Shown: positions 16,836 through 24,873, counted from the stretch's first letter. The stretch: 64,000 nucleotides of DNA from Bdellovibrionales bacterium (GCA_018266335.1 JAFEAR010000090.1:119643-183642); one strand, 5' to 3'. The notes: a model not told the origin generated them from the letters alone. Translations and numbers: made by a program.

Positions 16836-19079
16836 ATGAAATTTGGGAATTGGATGGCGATAACTCTTTGCGGCGTTCTGTTAGCGGTGCCTTCAGCGCA
16901 CGCACAAAGCGGCAGCAGCGCCCTGGCCGCACCGATTCAGCAAACCATTAAGCGGATTAACGAGAGCACCAAAATTCCCGCCGACTTTAAATCGAAGCTG
17001 GTGAGCCAGGCGAGCTCGCTGCTGCCCATGCTGTCCAACACACAAAACCTAGGTAGCGTGTCGGCCACGAACCAAAAAATTCTGCAAACCCTGAGCGAAG
17101 TAGAGGCCATGAGCCCGCGCCAACAGACGATTGAAAACTTGGCGCGCCTGTACGCCGAACGCTTTGTGAATCCGGGGCAAAGCAAAGCCGCGCCTACCAA
17201 CAACGCCGTTGGCAAAATTGGCCAACGCGAAGTGCGCGAAAAACTTGCCAAGAAGTTATCGGCCCTGGGCTTTAACGTGACCGAAGAAAAAATTACCGAA
17301 ATGGTGCAACGAGCCCCCAACTTTTTTAACATGGTCATGAACAGCGACCGCGGCACACTCAAAGTGTCCGACTTGCCGCCCAGCGAGCTAGCCTACCTAG
17401 AAGTAGCCCTTAACCGCGCACCGCTAGAAGACAGCGACCTTGCGAACCTAACCAAAGCCGTGCGTGGCGCCGTGCTAGACGACGGCAGCAGCCCCACCGC
17501 AGTTGCAGCCAGCGGAGGCTCGGGCTTTGGCGGCGGCGGCAAGGGCGGCAGCGGCCCCTCGAAAGCAGCTAACGACATTGCCAGCAGCGCCGACAAAAAA
17601 GCAGCCTCGCTCGCCGGCGACGACATTACACCCGCCGGCAGCGAAGCCGTGGCAGAATCTGCACCAACCACGAGCAGCGAAGCTAGCCCCACCGAAGAAC
17701 CTCAAGCACCGCGCAACTACGTGCCCAACTACACACCCACCACTCCCACTCCCAGCACCCGCGCCCCCGTGGCAGCCAATGCCAACAAAGCACCCACCAC
17801 CCAAGCCCCAAATAATTCCAACCAAAACAACAACGCCGGCCTAGACGACGGAAGCAAAGGCAGCGGCGGCGACGCCAAAGCCGCAAAGAACAGCCCGCAA
17901 CCCAGCTTTGGCAGCGGCGACGGAATGCCAGCCGTAACCGAAGTACACGGCCGAACACTTGCCGGCGACAGCGGAAGCTCAAGCGGAAAGAAAGACTCCA
18001 CAAGTTCGAACTCGGGATCGGCTCCTAGCGATCGCGATCTGTCGCTCGCTCTCGCTCGTCAGAAGTATCTTCAAACCATGTTGGATAAAATGAATTCGGG
18101 CGACAAGTCAGCTCATCTCAACAAATCACAGCTAAAGAACGAACTTGCCGAAATAAATAGCATCGTGAAAGGCGCGGACCAGGCAGCTATTAAAAAAAAC
18201 ATATCGGACCCATGTTTGGGCGTAAAAATTTCCGAAAATCCTGGATCTGCAGGATATACAGCCCAAATACAGAGCCTAATGAAAGATGCATCCACGAAGG
18301 CATCATTGCTGGGAGGTTATTTCGACGAGGCAAGCAAAGGATGCAAAGGCGCATTCTGCAAAAATGGCCTACAGATAGCATTCAGAGTCTGCAAAGACAT
18401 GATTGCCCAGAAGTCCACCTCGCTAACACTACGATACAACGGACAAACCTACGAGAAGGGCTTTTCAGATCGGCAACTGGACACCATTCTGAACACATGC
18501 AATTCCGACGAATCAGACTTCGGAAAAAAAAGCCGAACCCCTGAACTAGTTGCCACGCAACTGCGCCTGTCAGGGTTGCAGACTTTTCTTAATCTATCAG
18601 TCGCAACAAAAAACAAGGAATCGACGGATATATTTTTGAAATGCTCCTACCTAGGTAGTAGCTCGCCAACAAAGGCACTGGAGCAAATGGAAAAAATAGT
18701 TCGAAAACTTTTATTAAATTGCGGCCCGTCATTTGAGAGAACATTGGCCTACAATGCCGGTCGTATCTTTGCGAATAGCGTTAACCTAAGATCGGAGGAG
18801 TTCGCAAAAGCCCTCGCAAGATCTCCGACAAGTGCCGCACCTCCAGGAAACCAAAAAATACAGCTCGGACAAAACATACTAGGATTGAGTGAAAAGAAGT
18901 TTTTTGAACTATTGCCGGTCACAAATGAAACACCCAAAAACTCAACCGCCGCCAAGTGCGATCAACTTAGAAAATTTGAGGCATACGCTCTCGGAGTCTT
19001 ATCAAATGCCGACAAGAAATATAGCTTTGGGGCTTCCGAACAAAAAGCCACAGAGGACAGCGGAGCATCGGTCCACTAG
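16836..19079 (+). CDS. large secreted mosaic protein, divergent partner
   Basis: A 747-residue protein with a signal peptide MKFGNWMAITLCGVLLAVPSAHA. A helical region up to about residue 215 is followed by a Gly/Ser/Thr/Pro/Asn-rich low-complexity stretch to about 400, then a cysteine-containing helical domain with DEASKGCKGAFCKNG. That C-x-G-A-x-C arrangement after ASK is shared with the divergent 14250 gene. From about 18040 onward the gene becomes AT-richer and uses AGA arginine and ATA isoleucine codons that are rare nearby, consistent with acquisition or replacement of the C-terminal half. The ATG at 16836 replaces an upstream TTG because the signal peptide starts there. Function unknown. 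Confidence 0.72.
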   Translation: MKFGNWMAITLCGVLLAVPSAHAQSGSSALAAPIQQTIKRINESTKIPADFKSKLVSQASSLLPMLSNTQNLGSVSATNQKILQTLSEVEAMSPRQQTIENLARLYAERFVNPGQSKAAPTNNAVGKIGQREVREKLAKKLSALGFNVTEEKITEMVQRAPNFFNMVMNSDRGTLKVSDLPPSELAYLEVALNRAPLEDSDLANLTKAVRGAVLDDGSSPTAVAASGGSGFGGGGKGGSGPSKAANDIASSADKKAASLAGDDITPAGSEAVAESAPTTSSEASPTEEPQAPRNYVPNYTPTTPTPSTRAPVAANANKAPTTQAPNNSNQNNNAGLDDGSKGSGGDAKAAKNSPQPSFGSGDGMPAVTEVHGRTLAGDSGSSSGKKDSTSSNSGSAPSDRDLSLALARQKYLQTMLDKMNSGDKSAHLNKSQLKNELAEINSIVKGADQAAIKKNISDPCLGVKISENPGSAGYTAQIQSLMKDASTKASLLGGYFDEASKGCKGAFCKNGLQIAFRVCKDMIAQKSTSLTLRYNGQTYEKGFSDRQLDTILNTCNSDESDFGKKSRTPELVATQLRLSGLQTFLNLSVATKNKESTDIFLKCSYLGSSSPTKALEQMEKIVRKLLLNCGPSFERTLAYNAGRIFANSVNLRSEEFAKALARSPTSAAPPGNQKIQLGQNILGLSEKKFFELLPVTNETPKNSTAAKCDQLRKFEAYALGVLSNADKKYSFGASEQKATEDSGASVH

Positions 19080-20371
19080 TGACCGAATGTGGGTTGATTA
19101 AGATTGAAAGGAGTGCAGGAAGATGTGTCCACTGCAGATACAATTTCTCCACTCGGTCGACCGACCGAATAAAATTGAAGTCTTTTCGTGAGTCCTGAAA
19201 CGCCTAAAGTCCCATTTCCCAGATAAGCAACCTTCTGAACCGTCTCATCGACCTTGGCACAAGATCTAAGTCGCAAGGAACTATCCAATACACATAGGCT
19301 CTCGCCGCCAACTCCAGCAGCAAACAAGTCATCTCCCGTAACTTTATCTTTACCGATATACTCAATATCAGAGCCTAAATTTTCGGGAAATGTGTATTTA
19401 CCAAGAATCGCCCCCGAATTAGCATCGATTTTATAAACAGACTTATCACTACACGGGACCATCAAACTAGATCCCGTCCGAATAGACTTACGAGTTACCG
19501 CACAGGGCAAAGAAGTCCGAAATCTTGCGCGGCCCGTAGAATTTAGCGAAACGAAATCTCTACTGGAGTTATTCTTTAAATGAGATTTTGTTCCAAAAAA
19601 GAAATTCCCTTCAGAATCTGAAGTGAGGCTCTGCGGAATGAACTCCCCGAGGGAAATATCTGACTTTTTTCGAGTGCCTAAATCCACCGAATAAAACGTT
19701 CCTGAGCTGATAACATCTTCTTCTGAGTCATAGGAGGTCTTCGAGGCTATCGTGGCAAAGCTATCTGGGCCAACAGAAAAAATCCCAGTATCTCCTGTAA
19801 ATTCCGCTACGGAGCCAGCATTCGATAATTTGAGCGTGAGCGGAGATCCTTGCGCCATTGAGGGTTGACCACTATCTGAAAACACCCGCACAAATCCTGA
19901 TCGCGCTACGAAGGTAATTTTCCCACCAACCAAAGCCGGGGACATTTCAAAGACTTCACCCTTAGCCCTATAAGAGTGAATTCGGCGTTCGGGCATTTCA
20001 ACCATAAGCATTTCGCCTGCGTTTGAGCCAACTGCAATCGTATATTTCGCTCCACCGCGCCCCACAACCAATGCCCTGCTCGAAACGGCACCTTCCAAGG
20101 AAAAGGAATCTTTAACTGAGACCGGCCCAGTCGCGGACGAACTAATTTCGGGAAGTAAACTCACGCTTCCATCTGTGCCGGTAAAAACCGAACTTCCATC
20201 AGGAGTAGGAACACCCGAATCCGAAGGTTGAACGCCATCCGGCAAATCGCAATAAGATTTTAGATTTAGTTTAATGCTCGCGTATTTATCGTATTGGACA
20301 CAGGAAGCTAAAGATTCCCGACAAACTAAACATAAAATCAGGAAAAGGGGGCTCGCTAGCTTATTGGCCAT
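19076..20371 (-). CDS. secreted beta-propeller (PQQ-like) protein
   Basis: A 431-residue protein with a signal peptide (LASPLFLILCLVCRESLA-SC). The mature part shows successive four-strand blades with repeated patterns such as VFTGTDGSVSLLPEI, GGKITFVARSGFVRVFSD, NFFFGTKS and SVYKIDANSGAILGKYTF, the last being a typical PQQ/pyrrolo-quinoline-type blade. No quinone or metal ligand can be assigned, so a binding or assembly role is as likely as catalysis. It is the last gene of a four-gene minus-strand operon, its start overlapping the stop of the Cys-rich gene by one base. It overlaps the convergent mosaic gene by four bases. Base composition is AT-richer than the flanks. Confidence 0.72.
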   Translation of the reverse strand: MANKLASPLFLILCLVCRESLASCVQYDKYASIKLNLKSYCDLPDGVQPSDSGVPTPDGSSVFTGTDGSVSLLPEISSSATGPVSVKDSFSLEGAVSSRALVVGRGGAKYTIAVGSNAGEMLMVEMPERRIHSYRAKGEVFEMSPALVGGKITFVARSGFVRVFSDSGQPSMAQGSPLTLKLSNAGSVAEFTGDTGIFSVGPDSFATIASKTSYDSEEDVISSGTFYSVDLGTRKKSDISLGEFIPQSLTSDSEGNFFFGTKSHLKNNSSRDFVSLNSTGRARFRTSLPCAVTRKSIRTGSSLMVPCSDKSVYKIDANSGAILGKYTFPENLGSDIEYIGKDKVTGDDLFAAGVGGESLCVLDSSLRLRSCAKVDETVQKVAYLGNGTLGVSGLTKRLQFYSVGRPSGEIVSAVDTSSCTPFNLNQPTFGH

Positions 20372-20742
20372 TAGCCCCTATCCTTCATATATATAGACCG
20401 TCTAGGCTTAGTCGCACACTCATACAAATCTGACTTGATCACCACTCCTGACTCAATCAGTTTAAAGGTTCCGTCAGGGCAAACAGCACAGTAATCACTG
20501 GCCTTAATACATCCACCAAATGCGTTGTCCTTGGAACTCATAGTCGCACACTTATAGGCATCAATCCGAAGTTCTGCTCTAGTTTTGGAATCTCGCATCT
20601 TTAGATCATCGCAAGCCATACAACTCCCAGAAACTTGAACGCATTTAGGTGCAACAAAATCTAGATTTTTAGGGAATGCATCTAATGACACAAAAAAAAG
20701 AACAGCCAGACATTTCCACACTTCTGTAGTTTGAAAGATCAC
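20371..20742 (-). CDS. Cys-rich secreted protein with internal duplication
   Basis: A 123-residue protein with a signal-like start (hydrophobic CLAVLFFVSLDAF). Two units repeat with identical cysteine spacing: C34, C41, C44, C65 and C78, C85, C88, C109, that is C-x6-C-x2-C-x20-C, each ending in a Y-x-C-A-T motif. The CxxC pairs could bind a metal or form disulphides. The proposed start is GTG at 20742; no good Shine-Dalgarno is visible. It lies 17 bases after the MFS gene and shares one base with the beta-propeller gene, so all are one operon. No family is recognised. Confidence 0.7.
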   Translation of the reverse strand: MIFQTTEVWKCLAVLFFVSLDAFPKNLDFVAPKCVQVSGSCMACDDLKMRDSKTRAELRIDAYKCATMSSKDNAFGGCIKASDYCAVCPDGTFKLIESGVVIKSDLYECATKPRRSIYMKDRG

Positions 20743-20758
20743 GGAATCAGGTTCAATG

Positions 20759-21970
20759 TCAAAAAACAGACTTCATCCCAGATTGGCGCCTCATCACATG
20801 AACAACTAGGCAAGTCGCAGAAAGTCCTGACACAACCATTCCAGCTAAAAAAATGCTACGAAACCCGACCACGGATACCAGGGAGCTAGCCAATAGGGCT
20901 CCCAAGGCACCTGCCACATAAGTAGCAACACCCCTTGCAGCGGCCACGGATCTGACATTGATACTCTCGATAGACCGGTGAAACATGGCCACCACCACAC
21001 TTAAACTTGCACCAATAATAAAGGACAAGAGAGTATTGCCTAGAAGAAAATCAGAAGTGGATCGGGAATATGCGAAAGCCAAAAACACAGGTACCAATAA
21101 AAATCTGATCCCAATCGTGACTCTTTCCTGAGACTGTGCCGAAAAATACTTAATCCAAACTCCTGGTATAGATGATCCCAAAAAATATGCCAGATATTGA
21201 AGAATAAACAGAGCCGATATTTCAGAGGCTCCAGCACCAAACACCTTTGTAAGCGTAAAAATATATATGCCGTTATATGCATACACGGCCAACCCAAACA
21301 TAATTTGCGAGAGCGTCAACCAAATCAACTTCCCTCGAAACAATAGTCCGTAGCCAGCGTGCTCTCCGGCATTACGACTCATGAGACCAAAAGCAGAATC
21401 AGCGAAAAGGAGCAGCAGAGAGGAGGCCACGAACGTTAGAGCATCGACGGCAAAGATGAATTCATAACGAAAAGAAAGAGAAAGAACTCCCCCGAGAAAG
21501 TAACCCAGGAGCATTCCACCAAAACGACCGCTCTCGACCTTACCCAGCAACCAAGTCCTGGCCGAATCTCGATTCACTTCAGAGGACGCGACATGAGCAA
21601 CTAAACTCTCACTAAAACCATCATGAAGCGTCCGGAGAAACGCGCTAAAAAAAGTGCAAAGATACACTCCCACCAAAGGCTGTATCCGAAAAAATATTAT
21701 CGGAAGCAACGCAACGAAGGCAGAAAGGAAATCGATCGATACCACCGCCGCTTTATCATTCGAAAACCACCTTACATGGCGAATTGCATAGCCAGAAAAA
21801 ATTTTAGTGATAGCCAAAAGGGCCCATTGAAGACCGATGTGAATCGGCTTCACGCCCATTTTTGCCAAAAATAACGGAATAGCTAATTCAGAAAGCGCGG
21901 TGCCAGTAAAACTAACAAAACGCGCAAAGTAAATCCGGCGACCCAACGCCATAAATTTTTTGGAAAACAT
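20759..21970 (-). CDS. MFS-type transporter
   Basis: A 403-residue integral membrane protein with about 12 hydrophobic segments and the conserved A-motif position degraded (GLQWALLAITKIFSGYAIRHVRW). Segments such as AFLRTLHDGFSESLVAHV and GRFGGMLLGYFLGGVLSL resemble the drug-exporter and macrolide-efflux-like branch of the major facilitator superfamily. It should export or import a small molecule; the nearby peptide gene makes export of a peptide or its product conceivable, but this is inference. It starts two bases after the end of the XRE regulator gene, so it is co-transcribed. The region is AT-richer than average for the window. Confidence 0.85.
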   Translation of the reverse strand: MFSKKFMALGRRIYFARFVSFTGTALSELAIPLFLAKMGVKPIHIGLQWALLAITKIFSGYAIRHVRWFSNDKAAVVSIDFLSAFVALLPIIFFRIQPLVGVYLCTFFSAFLRTLHDGFSESLVAHVASSEVNRDSARTWLLGKVESGRFGGMLLGYFLGGVLSLSFRYEFIFAVDALTFVASSLLLLFADSAFGLMSRNAGEHAGYGLLFRGKLIWLTLSQIMFGLAVYAYNGIYIFTLTKVFGAGASEISALFILQYLAYFLGSSIPGVWIKYFSAQSQERVTIGIRFLLVPVFLAFAYSRSTSDFLLGNTLLSFIIGASLSVVVAMFHRSIESINVRSVAAARGVATYVAGALGALLASSLVSVVGFRSIFLAGMVVSGLSATCLVVHVMRRQSGMKSVF

Positions 21971-21972
21971 AT

Positions 21973-22752
21973 TTATAACCCGGTTGGGTATTCCATATTG
22001 GTCAGGTAAACAACCCTTAGCTTACCCCGCTTAAGTCCCTGGCTTGTATCTGCCGTAAGTGCAGCCAGCCTATTCGCTCTAAGCTGATGCCTTACATACC
22101 CCATAAGATGTCTCATCAGACGAACTTGTTCTTCAGCTTGCTCATCGGAGAAATAGTTTAAATAAAGAGCATCGCAGTTCATTTTTTTCCAGTTTGAAAG
22201 ATCTATGGGATCTAGCCCCGATGCATTTTCAGCTTGAGACCTAGTACGAGCAAAAACTTCTATAATCCGTTTATTATATGATTCGTCTATTTCGAAGTGA
22301 ATGCTGCCAGCCTCGGGAAGATTTAGCTTTAGACGTCCGTCTAAATCAGTCGTGACAATATTCAGCTTTTTAAGTTCATCTAATTTAGCTCTCACTGCAA
22401 TGAGCGATTCTTCTGGAAATCTAGATTCAATTTCCACAACCGATGACGGCTGTTTCAAAATATTAAAAAGATGAAACGCATCAGCAGTATCGCAAACTAA
22501 ATCTTGAACTCGCTCCTCTAGATTCACCGAGGAGGCTACTTTATTAGATGCGTCCTCCATAAGAGTAGTTGGATGAGTCTGAAGAGCCACGGAAATTTTC
22601 TCTAAGTCCTCTACCGTAAGTTTGGTAGCTCCTTTGAGTAACTGACTTATAGATGCCTGTGAACATTCCAAGATCGAAGCCAAATCACTTTGACTTACCC
22701 CCTGAATCTTCATGATGCGTCGAATGGCATTCAGTAGTTGGGCCTGCAACAT
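21973..22752 (-). CDS. XRE-type helix-turn-helix regulator
   Basis: A 259-residue protein. Residues 6-62 form a Cro/C1-type helix-turn-helix (IMKIQGVSQSDLASILECSQ followed by ASISQLLKGATKLTVEDLEKI). The remaining 190 residues include a winged-helix-like LFNILKQPSSVVEIESRF segment and a C-terminal part that resembles the effector half of TIGR02147/DUF4423 proteins. It is the first gene of the operon with the MFS transporter, Cys-rich and beta-propeller genes, and is divergent from the 27-residue peptide gene. The inverted repeat at 22806-22854 lies between them and may be its operator. It is likely a DNA-binding regulator; the ligand is unknown. Confidence 0.82.
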   Translation of the reverse strand: MLQAQLLNAIRRIMKIQGVSQSDLASILECSQASISQLLKGATKLTVEDLEKISVALQTHPTTLMEDASNKVASSVNLEERVQDLVCDTADAFHLFNILKQPSSVVEIESRFPEESLIAVRAKLDELKKLNIVTTDLDGRLKLNLPEAGSIHFEIDESYNKRIIEVFARTRSQAENASGLDPIDLSNWKKMNCDALYLNYFSDEQAEEQVRLMRHLMGYVRHQLRANRLAALTADTSQGLKRGKLRVVYLTNMEYPTGL

Positions 22753-22805
22753 TTTATTAGAATAACGTATACAAACTCGATTTAATGCAGAGGTTATAAC
22801 TTTTA

Positions 22806-22854
22806 GTTTGTTTCAAATTTTTGACTTCGCTACCAACGCAGACACGAAACAAAC
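22806..22854. promoter_or_regulatory. inverted repeat between XRE regulator and peptide gene
   Basis: GTTTGTTTC (22806-22814) and GAAACAAAC (22846-22854) are perfect 9-base inverted copies separated by 31 bases, in the 126-base divergent intergenic region. A TTGACT (22821-22826), five of six to a -35 box, lies between them. The location and symmetry suit binding of a dimeric regulator to two sites about four helical turns apart (centre to centre 40 bases), most simply the neighbouring XRE protein. Confidence 0.5.
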
Positions 22855-22878
22855 GTTCCAAACAAAGGAGGAAAAAGT

Positions 22879-22962
22879 ATGAATAACTTAGAATTGGGCC
22901 TCGGCGGCCACGAACTGAAAAATATCATTAATGGTCACGAGCTACACATGAAGATTTCGTAA
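22879..22962 (+). CDS. 27-residue peptide with repeated GHEL motif
   Basis: An ATG at 22879 lies seven bases after AAAGGAGG, nearly the ideal Shine-Dalgarno, and opens 27 codons ending in TAA. The product starts MNNLELGLGGHELKNII and then repeats the motif as NGHEL before the tail HMKIS, so GGHEL and NGHEL occur nine residues apart. There is no classic signal peptide. The setting, divergent from an XRE regulator and an MFS transporter and close to a histidine kinase gene, suggests a signalling peptide or the precursor of a modified peptide; no modification enzyme is recognised nearby. Too short for similarity claims by eye. Confidence 0.6.
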   Translation: MNNLELGLGGHELKNIINGHELHMKIS

Positions 22963-23116
22963 CAGAAAATAAAAAAAGCCCTGACCTAGTGGATTTCGAG
23001 TCGCGATCTTTGCGGGACTACGACTTGAACTCCTAAGCCCAGGCCAGAGCTTCGTGCCCCTTTTGTGCCGAAGCTCTGTTTACCGGTCAACAAAAATTCT
23101 TGAAGGGGAACTCACT
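22963..23116 (+). other. gene-free structured stretch after the peptide gene
   Basis: About 150 bases without a convincing gene. TTCGAGTCG (22995-23003) can pair with CGACTTGAA (23021-23029), nine pairs including one G-U, and AGAGCTTCG (23046-23054) pairs perfectly with CGAAGCTCT (23069-23077). The second hairpin is followed by only a short T-run (GTTT), so it may be a weak terminator, a 3' untranslated structure or part of a small RNA. A tRNA was considered and rejected because no cloverleaf can be drawn. Confidence 0.45.
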
Positions 23117-23140
23117 ATGTATCCAGATCAGTCCATGTAA
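23117..23140 (+). CDS. possible 7-residue leader peptide
   Basis: ATG at 23117, with AAGGGGA eight bases upstream, opens seven codons (MYPDQSM) and stops 16 bases before the terminator hairpin at 23156. This order, short ORF, terminator, then the histidine kinase gene, is what a translational attenuator looks like. It could equally be chance; the peptide lacks a run of one amino acid that would name a signal. Confidence 0.25.
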   Translation: MYPDQSM

Positions 23141-23155
23141 CTTTGCATTTTCTCG

Positions 23156-23194
23156 GACGACCCTCCTAGGGATGGGAGAGGGCGTCAGTTTTTT
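23156..23194 (+). terminator. terminator 39 bases before the histidine kinase gene
   Basis: GACGaCCCTC (23156-23165) pairs with GAGGGCGTC (23178-23186), nine pairs around one bulged A, followed by AG and six T residues (23189-23194). The loop contains AGGGATGG. It either ends transcription from the peptide locus or acts as an attenuator for the kinase gene. Confidence 0.7.
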
Positions 23195-23232
23195 ACGATC
23201 AATAATAATTTTCAAACGGAAAGGGATTTCCC

Positions 23233-23898
23233 ATGCACGCAACTCAACAACGCCAACTCTCGCACGAACTCACCATGTGGGCGCACGACATTCGCTCGCC
23301 GCTCCTGAGCCTGCAAGTTATTGCCAACACATCCAAAGACATTCACTCACAGCAGCGCGAGTTGCTCGAGCTCACCATCGATCGCCTCCTTAGCATGAGT
23401 CGCGACGTGCTGAGCAAAGTTTCGGGCGCCAGCTGCAACACGCCGGCAACATCTTTGGCGGAGAGCATCGATCGCGTGATTTCCGAAAAATGGATTCAGC
23501 TACGCACGCGGCCCGGCGTTATTTTAGAAACCCGCTTGTCGCCCCGGTGCTCGAGCACCAACACCACACTCGCTGGCTCGGCCCTGGAGCGCATTCTCTC
23601 CAACCTGATCGACAACGCGATTCATGCCATTAACAACGCCGGCCAAGTTACCGTTATGGCCTGCGTAGCTGCGAACCATGCGCTCATTGAAATTTCCGAT
23701 TCCGGCACGGGCATGAGCGCCCAACAAATTGCCGCCGCCCACAATGGCACGCTCGCAAGCACCAAAATTCAAGGACACGGACTAGGTCTGTCGTCATCCA
23801 TTCGGTCCGTACAAAATGTTGGCGGCCAGGTAGACATTGAGTCCTCGCCCAAAACCGGCACGCAAATCCGCCTGCGTATTCCTTTGTCTCACTTTTGA
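23233..23898 (+). CDS. small soluble orphan histidine kinase
   Basis: A 221-residue cytoplasmic protein consisting of little more than a kinase core. The H-box is WAHDIRSPLLSL with H18 as the likely phosphorylated residue; the N-box is NLIDNAIHAI (124-133); the G1 box is DSGTGM (156-161) and the G2 box GHGLGLSSS (181-189). There is no membrane segment or sensor domain, and no response regulator gene is adjacent. It may receive its signal through a partner or through the short N-terminus. The ATG at 23233 has weak AACGGAAAGGGA upstream. It follows a terminator, so expression may be conditional on read-through. Confidence 0.85.
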   Translation: MHATQQRQLSHELTMWAHDIRSPLLSLQVIANTSKDIHSQQRELLELTIDRLLSMSRDVLSKVSGASCNTPATSLAESIDRVISEKWIQLRTRPGVILETRLSPRCSSTNTTLAGSALERILSNLIDNAIHAINNAGQVTVMACVAANHALIEISDSGTGMSAQQIAAAHNGTLASTKIQGHGLGLSSSIRSVQNVGGQVDIESSPKTGTQIRLRIPLSHF

Positions 23899-23955
23899 GA
23901 CAAAGGGACTAACAGCGCGCAGCAGAGCTAAAATCCTCTGCTATACTTTTTCCTA

Positions 23956-24849
23956 ATGAATGCCTTTTGGGCCGCGACCCTAGCGACAGTGTTAACCACA
24001 CCGGTCACGGCCGCGCCTACTCCCGCACCGGCTCCCAAAAGCGAAGCCAAAAAAGTTCTCACCATCATCACCCCGGTGAAGGTTAAAGAGAGCCAAGACT
24101 CGAACCTAGTGCAGGTAGACCGCTCGGAATCGGACATGGAGCTTAACCTGTGGGACATTGCCGGCACGCGGCACTTCGATGTGGCCATTAACGTAACCAA
24201 AGTAAACCAAGCCATTCTTCCCACCGACGAACACGGCAAACTCACCAAAGACGCCACCACCCTAACCGAGCGCCCCTTTATTAGATTTTACGTGGCCGGC
24301 CGCGAGCCCGAAACGCACGACATCAGCTGCTCGCGCACCCAGTGCAAAGCCCTTTGGAAGAACATTCCGCTCGATGCCACCAAGCCCCAATCCTTTAAGG
24401 TGGAAGTCAACATTCGCGGATTACGCGGCAAAAACTGGACAGCCGGCTACAACCAACTCTTTATTAAAGGCACTCCACTCCAAGAAGTGGGCAAAGCTCC
24501 CGGCCAGCCCGACCGCACTATTTACTGGAGCCCCGACTTTTACTGGCCCCCCGCCGCCCTAGCCCCGTGGACAATTGAATCCTCGCCCGCTCCCGTGTTC
24601 GAAGAGCTGAACTTTAAGGAGGGCGAAAAAACACAAATGGGCTTTGGCAAATCCAAGCGCCTGATTCGCTTTGCCTTGATAGAAGGCAAAATGGCCGTAG
24701 AGGTTACCAACGGCGAGTACCTAGAAAAGCGCGAGCTCAACGCGGGCGAAGTGCTATGGATTCCGCCCGGGCAAATACTATCCGTAGAAAACTACGGTCC
24801 CCCTTACGCCAAGGCCCGCGCCTTAAAATTCGAGTTCAACAAGCCCTGA
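23956..24849 (+). CDS. secreted protein with C-terminal cupin-like domain
   Basis: A 297-residue protein with a signal peptide (MNAFWAATLATVLTTPVTAA) and a Pro/Ala-rich linker (APTPAPAPKSE). The middle part is beta-rich with two cysteines four residues apart (DISCSRTQCKAL). The last 80 residues look like a cupin barrel: MGFGKSKRLIRFALIEGKMA, YLEKRELNAGEVLWIPPGQ and LSVENYGPP, although the metal-binding histidines of classical cupins are missing. A binding rather than catalytic role is therefore likelier. It ends 24 bases before ribF and may share its transcript. Confidence 0.6.
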   Translation: MNAFWAATLATVLTTPVTAAPTPAPAPKSEAKKVLTIITPVKVKESQDSNLVQVDRSESDMELNLWDIAGTRHFDVAINVTKVNQAILPTDEHGKLTKDATTLTERPFIRFYVAGREPETHDISCSRTQCKALWKNIPLDATKPQSFKVEVNIRGLRGKNWTAGYNQLFIKGTPLQEVGKAPGQPDRTIYWSPDFYWPPAALAPWTIESSPAPVFEELNFKEGEKTQMGFGKSKRLIRFALIEGKMAVEVTNGEYLEKRELNAGEVLWIPPGQILSVENYGPPYAKARALKFEFNKP

Positions 24850-24873
24850 GCAGGGTGTAGAACATATCCCCAG

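Noticed and set aside
17503..17844. Plus-strand ORF rich in Pro/Ala/Thr/Lys inside the 16836 gene
   Set aside because: It is an alternative frame in the GC-rich low-complexity linker, where all frames stay open.
22990..23040. tRNA-like segment with TTCGAGTC
   Set aside because: The TTCGA string suggests a T-loop, but no acceptor stem, anticodon arm or CCA end can be drawn.
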